Assembly (NCBI GenBank): GCA_934476025.1
Contig: CAKSNI010000035.1
Span: forward strand, 1-8,693
Direction: 5' to 3'
DNA length: 8,693 nucleotides
Source: an uncultured Eubacteriales bacterium
Lineage (GTDB): Bacteria; Bacillota; Clostridia; Oscillospirales; Acutalibacteraceae
Part shown: positions 1 to 6,018 of the stretch, one piece after another
Numbering within the stretch: the stretch's first letter is position 1
How the letters are laid out: each line of letters starts with the position of its first letter
Program-made: the position numbers and the translations under genes
The notes under the pieces: model-generated
Told to the model about the DNA's origin: nothing
Databases searched by the model: none
Seen by the model: the letters and a program-made list of their open reading frames with translations, nothing else

Positions 1-351
1 CGCACAGTTGGTGGTAATCAGAGATAAATAAATTCCGAACGCCCCGTAAAGCACCGAGAAGAACCGCTTGATGAATACCTCCAGCAGCTGCACCACCGAG
101 GCAATCACCAGAATGAAAACCAGCGTTTGCAGGTAGGTGTAGTTCGGAAACAACAGATAATGATAAATCGGCCAGGTCAACGCCGTGGCAATCAGCATAA
201 CCAGCGTAACCGCCAGCCCCATACTGACCGCGGTGGAAACCTTTTTGGAAACGCCGAGGAAGGGACAGATTCCCATAAACCGGGAAAGAATCATATTGTC
301 GGTCAGAATTCCGGCCAGAATAATAGACACAATGGCGGTAACATTATTCAT
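1..351 (-). CDS. rnfA: RnfA, membrane subunit of the Rnf electron-transport complex (partial, 3' end outside window)
   Basis: RnfA is an integral membrane subunit of the ferredoxin:NAD+ oxidoreductase. The ATG is at 351-349, and 117 codons stay open to the window edge (a full family member has about 190). The start reads MNNVTAIVSIILAGILTDN, and the hydrophobic segments and the GICPFLG motif around residues 27-33 are typical of RnfA/NqrE. Cys29 and Cys116 sit where structures of Rnf/NQR place ligands of an intramembrane [2Fe-2S] cluster shared with RnfE; Cys116 is the second-to-last codon visible. The start overlaps the end of rnfE by 8 bases (ATGAATAA). Its ribosome binding site, AGAGGAGG at 368-361, lies inside the last codons of rnfE, so translation is probably coupled. 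No frame damage is visible. Confidence 0.95.
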   Translation of the reverse strand, partial: MNNVTAIVSIILAGILTDNMILSRFMGICPFLGVSKKVSTAVSMGLAVTLVMLIATALTWPIYHYLLFPNYTYLQTLVFILVIASVVQLLEVFIKRFFSVLYGAFGIYLSLITTNCA

Positions 352-1075
352 CGAACAGATCCTCCTCTTCCGGTTTTCTTTCGTTGCCTTCCTTTAACAG
401 TTCGCAGACATTTTTCCCCGGGCAGGCACTGCACCCGGTGGATTGAACCGGCTTTTTCCCCTGTTTCATCGCGATTTTATTGGAAAGAGCAATCAGCAGC
501 CCGAACACGAAAAACCCGCCGGGCGGCAGAATGAAGATAAGCATCGGCTGCATAAACGAACCCTGCAGCGGAATCACCAGGCTGTCGGAAAGGGTGATCA
601 TGCCGGTTCCGAGCACCTCCCGGATCAACCCCATACAGCAAAGGGCCGCCGTAAACCCGATTCCCATGCCGGCACCATCCAGCACACTTTCCAAAACGGC
701 GTGTTTGCTGGCAAAAACTTCGGCCCGGGCCAAAATAATACAGTTTACCACAATCAGAGGCAGATAAATTCCCAACGCGTTATAAATGCTGACCACATAC
801 GCCTGCAGCAGCATCTGTACCAGGGTAACAAAGGCCGCAATGATGGTGATGAACGCCGGGATCCGCACCTTTTGCGGAATGATATTGCGAAGCAGGGAAA
901 TCACCAGATTGGAGCAGATCAGTACCACCATGGCAGCGATTCCCATGCCGAACCCGTTCTTTAAAGAAGTTGTAACCGCCAGTGTCGGGCAGGTACCGAG
1001 CACCAGCCGAAGCACCGGATTTTCCTTCACGATGCCATCAGTCAGAAAATGAAGACGGGATGTTTTTTCAGCCAT
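344..1075 (-). CDS. rnfE: RnfE, membrane subunit of the Rnf complex
   Basis: This is a 243-residue integral membrane protein, paralogous to RnfA and paired with it in the membrane core of the Rnf complex. I chose the ATG at 1075 because GGAGGGGG sits six bases upstream (1089-1082) and the product then begins MAEKTSRLHF, as the family does; the frame stays open further upstream, but that stretch is basic sequence opposite rnfG with no homology. Cys29 (GTCP) and Cys112 (VVNCIILARAE) match the cluster ligands of RnfE/NqrD. Roughly six hydrophobic segments fill residues 23-200. After the last membrane segment comes a soluble tail with a CxxCx5C pattern (Cys215, Cys218, Cys224) and an acidic end, EEEDLFDE. 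It overlaps rnfG by 8 bases (ATGGCTGA) and rnfA by 8 bases. Confidence 0.96.
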   Translation of the reverse strand: MAEKTSRLHFLTDGIVKENPVLRLVLGTCPTLAVTTSLKNGFGMGIAAMVVLICSNLVISLLRNIIPQKVRIPAFITIIAAFVTLVQMLLQAYVVSIYNALGIYLPLIVVNCIILARAEVFASKHAVLESVLDGAGMGIGFTAALCCMGLIREVLGTGMITLSDSLVIPLQGSFMQPMLIFILPPGGFFVFGLLIALSNKIAMKQGKKPVQSTGCSACPGKNVCELLKEGNERKPEEEDLFDE

Positions 1076-1784
1076 TGTTTTCCCCCTCCTCTCCCGAAGT
1101 TTCCGCCGAATCAGACGAATTTTCGGTTTCCGTTGTGCTGCTTTCCTGTGAGCTGCTTTGCGATGCGGCAGCGGCCTTTTCCTTTTCTTTGGCTTCCGCT
1201 TCCCGTACCGCCTTTTCTTCCAAAACCGCCCGAACAACCGTCACAGCCTCGTTGACCGCTTTGTTGACCCCGGTGCTGGAAATAGTCGCCCCCGTCACCG
1301 CCGTCACGCCGTCATCATGGCCGGCATCTTTATAAAGGGAAATTTCTCCCTTTTTTCCGGCGTACTGGGAATAAAAGGAAGAACGGGTGACATTCTGCCC
1401 CAGTCCCGGCGTTTCATCATCGGCCGAAAGAATCCGGATTTCCCGGATGGTTTCATCCGGCAGAATGCCGACGGTCACCGGAATGGACCCGCCATAACCG
1501 GTGCCGTTGACCGTAACAATATATCCCACCGTTTCTCCCTGTTCTCCGATGGCCTCATAATAATCCGATTCTCCGGTACCGTACTGAACCGTCTGCTTCT
1601 CATAAGAAGCCGCCGGCAAAACCTCCTGCATGGCCGCAAACAGCTTTTCTTCTTCCTGCTTTCGGATCGGTTCCTTGGTCAGAGCGTTTACCAGCACGAG
1701 AGCCGCGGAACAAACCAGACAAATTCCAAACAGAATTGCCACCGTTATCGGCGCAAATTCCGGATTCCACTTCTTTTTACTCAC
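1068..1784 (-). CDS. rnfG: RnfG, FMN-binding extracytoplasmic subunit of the Rnf complex
   Basis: RnfG carries an FMN attached covalently by a phosphoester bond to a threonine and passes electrons on the outer face of the membrane. The protein is 238 residues with one N-terminal anchor (about 12-36), then the FMN-binding domain (about 45-185). The TPGLG motif is at 125-129 and the flavinylation motif TGAT at 164-167, so Thr167 is the predicted FMN site (modified by an ApbE-type transferase in known systems). The start is GTG at 1784, eight bases after GGGAGGG (1799-1793); a TTG seven codons upstream keeps the frame but lacks such a site. Residues from about 189 to the end are low-complexity, rich in Ala, Glu and Ser. 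It overlaps rnfD by 8 bases (GTGAGTAA) and rnfE by 8 bases. Confidence 0.95.
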   Translation of the reverse strand: MSKKKWNPEFAPITVAILFGICLVCSAALVLVNALTKEPIRKQEEEKLFAAMQEVLPAASYEKQTVQYGTGESDYYEAIGEQGETVGYIVTVNGTGYGGSIPVTVGILPDETIREIRILSADDETPGLGQNVTRSSFYSQYAGKKGEISLYKDAGHDDGVTAVTGATISSTGVNKAVNEAVTVVRAVLEEKAVREAEAKEKEKAAAASQSSSQESSTTETENSSDSAETSGEEGENNG

Positions 1785-2706
1785 GCGGTTTTCCCTCCCA
1801 AGCAAACGGTTTTTTCACCGTAATCCGATCGATATGAGACACCAGAAGGTTCATGAATAAAATGGCAAAGGAAACGCCTTCCGCTGCCGAGCCGGAACGG
1901 ATCACCGCCGTCAGGGCTCCGCATCCGATGCCGAAAATCAGCTTCCCGAGGGCGGTACAGGGGCTGGTAACATAATCGGTTGCCATAAACAAAGCCCCCA
2001 GCATCACCCCGCCGCTGCAAACGGCATAAAGAGGATCGGCGCCGAAAATCCACGAAAACAGTGCCACCGAACCGATAAAGGACACCGGAATTACCGGACT
2101 GATCACCCCGCGGATCAGCAGGTATAGCCCGCCGACCGCCAAAAACACCACCGAAGTTTCCCCGATGCATCCGCCATGAATCCCGAAAATCAGGTCACTG
2201 ATCGCATACTGACCGGACTGCCCTGCCACCGCCAGCGGCGTTGCCGAAGTAACCACATTCGCGCGCAGCGGTTCATAAAAGGTTGTCATCGCACCCGGGA
2301 AGGAAATCAGAAGAATAATTCTCGCCGCAATGGCCGGATTGACAAAGTTGTGGCCCAGGCCACCGAACATCTGCTTCACCACAAAAATGGCGGCAAAAGA
2401 CCCAATCACGGCAATCCAGATATCCGCAAGCCGGAGCGGCGGAAGATTGAGAGCCAGCAACAGCCCGGTGACCACGGCGCTCAGATCGCCGATTGAATTC
2501 GCGTGGCCGAAGGCCTTGCACCCAAGGTATTCAAAAAGGACACAACTGCCGACACAAACGGCAATACACAGTGCCGCATGCCACCCGAACATGACAATGC
2601 CGAACACCGACGGAAGGCTCAGCGCGACAATTACATCCATCATAATGCTGCGGGTATTGTCGGGTGTTCCCAGGTGCGGCGAAGGCGAAACCGATAATTG
2701 ATTCAC
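1777..2706 (-). CDS. rnfD: RnfD, FMN-carrying membrane subunit of the Rnf complex
   Basis: This 309-residue membrane protein has about ten hydrophobic stretches and belongs to the RnfD/NqrB family, which carries covalent FMN in the membrane core. Visible signatures are GGLGHNFVNPA at 115-125, the flavin-attachment motif TSATPLA with predicted FMN threonine Thr156, and FMATDYVTSP at 240-249. The start is taken as GTG at 2706, which overlaps the stop of rnfC as GTGA (4 bases) and has a G-rich GCGGGGGA tract upstream. The frame is open for 29 more codons upstream, but those are the out-of-frame shadow of the rnfC iron-sulphur region. Its last codons (WEGKPRE) also encode the ribosome binding site of rnfG. 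Confidence 0.95.
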   Translation of the reverse strand: MNQLSVSPSPHLGTPDNTRSIMMDVIVALSLPSVFGIVMFGWHAALCIAVCVGSCVLFEYLGCKAFGHANSIGDLSAVVTGLLLALNLPPLRLADIWIAVIGSFAAIFVVKQMFGGLGHNFVNPAIAARIILLISFPGAMTTFYEPLRANVVTSATPLAVAGQSGQYAISDLIFGIHGGCIGETSVVFLAVGGLYLLIRGVISPVIPVSFIGSVALFSWIFGADPLYAVCSGGVMLGALFMATDYVTSPCTALGKLIFGIGCGALTAVIRSGSAAEGVSFAILFMNLLVSHIDRITVKKPFAWEGKPRE

Positions 2707-4028
2707 TTTTGTTCCCCCGCTTTCTTTTTGGCCAGGCGCATCATCTGCGTCAGCGGCCGCGAAGCCGGGCAGACAAAGGCACAGCAGCCGCATTCCATGC
2801 AGTAATCAACATACAATCTTCGAATCTGCTCCGCCTGATCGGCCCGATAGGCCCGCTCAATGGCAGAGGGATTCAGATTCATCGGACAGTTCGCCGCGCA
2901 TTTTCCGCAGTGAATGCAGCCGGTCGGCTGCAAAAATCGCCGTTCCGAAAAGGCCAGCACCGCACCGGTGGTTTTGGTAACCGGAAAATCATCATCCGGC
3001 AGAGAGGTTCCCATCATCGGGCCGCCGAGAATCAGTTCCCGGACATTTTCAAAATCGGTCTGACAAAAAGTCAGTACCTCGTGAAGTGGCGTTCCGATCG
3101 GAACCTGCACATTCTTCGGTTCTCCTACCGCCGAACCGTCCACCGTTACTCTACGGGAAACCAGCGGCATTCCGGTGCGGATATAATGCCCGAGTTTGGC
3201 CACCGTGGTGATGTTCATCACAATGCAGCCGGCCCTTGACGGCAGCTTTCCGGCCGTCAATTTTCGCCCGGTCACCGAATAAACGATCACCTTCTCCGCT
3301 CCCTGCGGATACTTCGACGGCAATTCCATCAGCTGCACCCGGTCGTCAATATCACTTTTGTCCGAAACGATTTCGTACAACCGGCGGATGGCCTCTTTTT
3401 TATTGTTTTCAATGGCAATTACAATCCGCATAATGCCCAGATATTCCATCAGCAGAAGAACCCCGTTCAGCAGATCTTCCTGATCTTCCAAACAGCACCG
3501 GTAGTCGGTGGTCACATACGGTTCGCATTCCGCCCCGTTGATAATCAGAGTATCCACCGGATCTTTCGGATTCAGCTTGATGTGAGCCGGAAATCCGGCG
3601 CCCCCCAGCCCGACCAAACCGCAATTTCTCGCGGCATCCAACAGGTCCTGCTTTCCGGAAACCGTGACCGGCTTTAAGGCCGGATCCGGTGTCATTTTTC
3701 CGTCCGAAACAATCTCGACAGCCTGGCATCTTCCACCGCCCGGTGTTTTGACCCAGGTGATTTTTTCCACCTTGCCCGAAACGCTGGCATGAACGGGGGC
3801 ACTGACCGGCGCGTCGGTGTCGGCGATTTTGGTTCCGACGCAGACCGAATCCCCGACCGCCACACAAATGCTGCAGGGCGCACCGATGTGCTGTTTTACG
3901 GGAATCACCACCCGTTGAGGTACGGGAAGGTCTGCCGTTTTTGAATCTGCCGTGTTCTTCTGATGCGGCAGATACGCCCCATGCCGGATTTTTCCGACGG
4001 GAAATAAAATGCGTTCTTTCTGTTCCAC
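2703..4028 (-). CDS. rnfC: RnfC, NADH-interacting iron-sulphur subunit of the Rnf complex
   Basis: RnfC is the peripheral cytoplasmic subunit where NAD+/NADH reacts. It is 441 residues long, a usual length for the clostridial form. It has an N-terminal biotin/lipoyl-like region (about 40-110), then a flavin/nucleotide-binding domain related to complex I NuoF with VGLGGAGFP at 139-147 and INGAECEPYVT at 163-173. GGPMMG is at 335-340, and two C-terminal [4Fe-4S] motifs follow: Cys371/374/377/381 and Cys410/413/416/420. I chose GTG at 4028 because GGGAGG (4041-4036) lies seven bases before it; a TTG at 4043 would place the start inside that site. It is the first gene of the operon, about 75 bases downstream of the predicted transcription start. 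Confidence 0.96.
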   Translation of the reverse strand: MEQKERILFPVGKIRHGAYLPHQKNTADSKTADLPVPQRVVIPVKQHIGAPCSICVAVGDSVCVGTKIADTDAPVSAPVHASVSGKVEKITWVKTPGGGRCQAVEIVSDGKMTPDPALKPVTVSGKQDLLDAARNCGLVGLGGAGFPAHIKLNPKDPVDTLIINGAECEPYVTTDYRCCLEDQEDLLNGVLLLMEYLGIMRIVIAIENNKKEAIRRLYEIVSDKSDIDDRVQLMELPSKYPQGAEKVIVYSVTGRKLTAGKLPSRAGCIVMNITTVAKLGHYIRTGMPLVSRRVTVDGSAVGEPKNVQVPIGTPLHEVLTFCQTDFENVRELILGGPMMGTSLPDDDFPVTKTTGAVLAFSERRFLQPTGCIHCGKCAANCPMNLNPSAIERAYRADQAEQIRRLYVDYCMECGCCAFVCPASRPLTQMMRLAKKKAGEQK

Positions 4029-4035
4029 AAAAGGA

Positions 4036-4041
4036 CCTCCC
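4036..4041 (-). promoter_or_regulatory. Ribosome binding site of rnfC
   Basis: GGGAGG on the minus strand, seven bases before the GTG at 4028-4026. It decides the rnfC start, because the in-frame TTG at 4043 overlaps the site itself. Confidence 0.85.
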
Positions 4042-4064
4042 AAAAAAGAATCGTAGCCCGAGCT

Positions 4065-4097
4065 TTTTCGCGTTTTTATTCAGTAAAATCGCGAAAA
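4065..4097 (-). promoter_or_regulatory. Hairpin in the rnf leader
   Basis: On the minus strand, TTTTCGCG (4097-4090) pairs perfectly with CGCGAAAA (4072-4065). After one A-A mismatch, four more T-A pairs extend the stem around an ACTGAAT loop. If transcription starts near 4103, this stem forms within the first bases of the rnf mRNA. No U-run follows on the minus strand, so it does not look like a terminator. It may protect the 5' end of the message; that role is inferred. Confidence 0.5.
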
Positions 4098-4109
4098 TCT
4101 TTCCTTTAT

Positions 4110-4138
4110 AAAATACCATATTTGTCCGCCCGTGTCAA
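4110..4138 (-). promoter_or_regulatory. Promoter of the rnf operon
   Basis: A perfect -35 box TTGACA (4138-4133), a 17-base spacer and a -10 box TATTTT (4115-4110) face rnfC. This matches the main sigma-factor consensus, with the -10 weaker than the -35. Predicted transcription start is near 4103. It lies back to back with the tRNA promoter at 4211-4238. I see no riboswitch or clear operator between the promoter and rnfC other than the leader hairpin. Confidence 0.75.
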
Positions 4139-4210
4139 ACGAAACTTCTCCCTAAGGGGAATCAGCCGCTCCCCCGCCCCACAAAAAATTTTCTTTTTTC
4201 AAAAAAAGAC

Positions 4211-4238
4211 TTGCAAATTTCGAAAAGTATGGTATACT
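4211..4238 (+). promoter_or_regulatory. Promoter of the initiator tRNA gene
   Basis: TTGCAA (4211-4216), a 16-base spacer and TATACT (4233-4238) lie about 50 bases before the tRNA. The precursor leader contains a small GGGAG/CTCCC stem (4241-4245 with 4264-4268) ahead of the mature 5' end. Confidence 0.7.
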
Positions 4239-4289
4239 ATGGGAGTACCGTTTGAGAGAATTCCTCCCAAATTGGTGCAAGCCACCTAT

Positions 4290-4365
<76 letters not shown>

Positions 4366-4370
4366 CAAAG

Positions 4371-4408
4371 GTACGGTAGCAATGATACAAATTGCTACCG
4401 TACTTTTT
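4371..4408 (+). terminator. Rho-independent terminator of the tRNA gene
   Basis: A perfect 13-base-pair stem, GTACGGTAGCAAT (4371-4383) with ATTGCTACCGTAC (4391-4403), has a seven-base loop and is followed by TTTTT. AAAG before the stem means it could also stop transcription arriving on the minus strand. It begins six bases after the tRNA CCA. Confidence 0.95.
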
Positions 4409-4443
4409 AATTATTCCCTGTGATAATCCCTTGATATAAAGCC

Positions 4444-4493
4444 AAAAGCGAGGATAGTGGGTTCAAATGCGAACCTGCCGACCTCGCTTTTTT
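4444..4493. terminator. Second, likely bidirectional terminator-like hairpin
   Basis: AAAAGCGAGG (4444-4453) pairs with CCTCGCTTTT (4482-4491). Inside it is a second stem, GGTTC/GAACC (4460-4464 with 4471-4475). A T-run follows on the plus strand (4488-4493) and TTTT on the minus strand. It lies between the tRNA and the converging mcrC remnant, so it can end transcripts from either side. The branched interior is larger than in an ordinary terminator. Confidence 0.65.
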
Positions 4494-4547
4494 GTTTTAC
4501 AGGTTTCCGGGCAACTTCTGCTGCCGCTGAAAGTGAACCCACTCTGC

Positions 4548-4586
4548 CGAACCTTTTAATTTTTCATAGAATAATTAAAAGGTTCG
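4548..4586. repeat. Perfect 14-bp inverted repeat downstream of the mcrC remnant
   Basis: CGAACCTTTTAATT (4548-4561) and AATTAAAAGGTTCG (4573-4586) are separated by 11 bases. A partial third copy, AAATTAAAAGGT, follows at 4591-4602. The stem is AT-rich with a GC clamp at its base and lies just after the mcrC stop codon. On the minus strand the 3' arm ends in TTCGG rather than a U-run, so it is a weak terminator candidate. It could equally be a protein-binding palindrome or part of an element end. The 4409-4620 stretch contains no credible gene. Confidence 0.7.
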
Positions 4587-4620
4587 AGAAAAATTAAAAG
4601 GTATCCCTTCGCTCGGATTG

Positions 4621-5795
4621 TTAGGAAAAAGCTCGAACAAACTCCTGTTCGTTGATTCTCATCCTTGCAGCAAATCCTTCGTAATCCGCTGTGTCCGCAG
4701 GGATTTTCAATCCGTGTTTCGTAATACTAATATCGTCACGTGGCATGACATTTGATTCGTAAGTCGAACCTTGATTCAACCGCAATTTCATGTCATCCGC
4801 CCCCTCTGCTTCAGGGTATAGATAGAATCCCGCCTTTGCGTCAAATCGGAACATATAAGCCAACACCTGTAAATAATCTCTGTTTCCGATGTTATCGATT
4901 GGCTTATACTTGGCATCGGCAATGATCCGAGCTTCATTATCCCGGCTGATAAAGTCCGGGTAGATAAGTCCAATATTTCCTTCAAACAGACGTTGGGCTC
5001 CTTTGCCGCCTTTATTCATGGGATGATAGAATATTTCGTCAATCAGTGAATTGACGTATTATTCCCATAACCAGGCACCGTCAAAGAGGATGCCATATAT
5101 CTGCTTTGAGCCGGAACCGATTTGATGCTTCTGATGTCGCAGAATCAAAAGACACAGTCTTTGCAACGCAAGGTATTCACGGAAATAGGCGTGACGGACT
5201 GCATTCTTTTTATTCTGCTCAATAATCCGCTGCCTGTCGTATGGCTCATATCCCGAAGTTGCGTCTATGACCAGTTTTACTTCGTCCTTGACCTTGACGA
5301 GAATCTTGGTTCCATAAGGTTTCCTCTTGATGAATTCTATGGTATGCCGTACCAATTCCATCAAACTGTTGTCATAGGAGAACTCCCGCTGGCTATATGC
5401 GACATTCCCGGTAAAAGGAGTGTTTTTCTCAATGTGCCGTGCAATATCAATCGTTCCCTTAACATATCCGTCATTGTAGTTATGCCGGATATATTCTTTG
5501 AAGAGTCCCTTTCGCATTGCCGTCTTTAAGTAATACGGAAACAGGAACAGCAAGAAATTAAACAGTCTGTTGTCTTGATTGGCATCGGTTTCCAAATCAA
5601 CAAGATTCGGAAAGTCCAATACCCTGTCAATGAGATACTGGAAAAAGTAATCATCCTCTTCACCACTGAACCGAGACTCAATAATAAGCCGCTCATTTCC
5701 GCAACCGATAAACCCCATGACATTGCCGGAACGATACGAGTCATTTACACTCTGAAGAATCATCTGATCCCGTGTAATATCTTCGCTATTATCTC
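4621..5795 (-). pseudogene. McrC/LlaJI-type restriction nuclease subunit, 5'-truncated and interrupted by an in-frame TAA
   Basis: McrC-family proteins are the nuclease partners of McrB-type GTPases in modification-dependent restriction. From the ATG at 5763 the frame reads 234 residues to TAA at 5061-5059, then continues in the same frame for 145 codons to the stop at 4621. The part after the stop holds the PD-(D/E)xK core: Asp270 in YPDF and DAKYK with Asp283 and Lys285, counted through the stop. GAATAATAC suggests a GAA to TAA change after FDGAWLWE. The frame is also protein-like upstream of the ATG, back to TGA at 5798-5796, without a start, so the N-terminal part is missing. The ATG at 5763 has no ribosome binding site. 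No mcrB is present. The catalytic half could only be made from the internal ATG at 5019, which also lacks a binding site. I judge it non-functional unless the stop is a sequencing error. Confidence 0.85.
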
Positions 5796-5800
5796 ATGCA

Positions 5801-5941
5801 GCATATATTATTTTTTGGAACTTTGCAATTGACAAACGGAACACTTCTCCGTTGGAATATGAACTTTTATCTCTTAAGGAACTTTATGAAAATGGCTCAA
5901 TTTCCGAACAAGAGTATAATGAAAAAAGGCTATGGTTCTAA
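5801..5941 (+). pseudogene. 3' remnant of a gene with a SHOCT-like C-terminus
   Basis: This plus-strand frame ends at TAA 5939-5941. Its last residues, LLSLKELYENGSISEQEYNE (5864-5923), then KRLWF, have the pattern of a SHOCT domain: a short C-terminal helical hairpin with a central G-[SL]-I-[ST]-x-x-E-[FY] turn. There is no ATG or GTG in frame and no ribosome binding site. The only possible start is a TTG at 5852, and the frame closes at TGA 5765-5767. SHOCT domains normally sit at the end of larger proteins, so this is most simply the tail of a gene whose body is gone. It lies head to head with the 5'-truncated mcrC. Assignment to SHOCT is by eye from about 25 residues. Confidence 0.55.
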
Positions 5942-5980
5942 ACAAGTTTTAATGTTGCAATAAATATGATAAACGAAATA

Positions 5981-6018
5981 AAAGGAATCGAAAACCGTAG
6001 GTTCTCCGATTCCTTTTT
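5981..6018. terminator. Bidirectional terminator between the zinc-ribbon gene and the SHOCT remnant
   Basis: AAAGGAATCG (5981-5990) pairs with CGATTCCTTT (6007-6016); an inner AACC/GGTT pairing supports the stem. TTTTT follows on the plus strand, and on the minus strand the stem runs into TTTATTTCG. It overlaps the last codon of the minus-strand zinc-ribbon frame and can end transcripts from both sides. Confidence 0.8.

Noticed and set aside
127..3433. Many plus-strand open frames opposite the rnf genes
   Set aside because: They are Arg/His/Gln/Pro-rich shadows of GC-rich minus-strand genes, with no ribosome binding sites and no recognisable domains.
4456..4475. AGTGGGTTCAAAT resembles the T arm of a tRNA, possibly a tRNA fragment left by integration
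   Set aside because: The 3' side of the stem does not pair as a T arm would (GCGAA instead of CCCAC), no other tRNA arms are nearby, and it does not match the 3' end of the neighbouring initiator tRNA.
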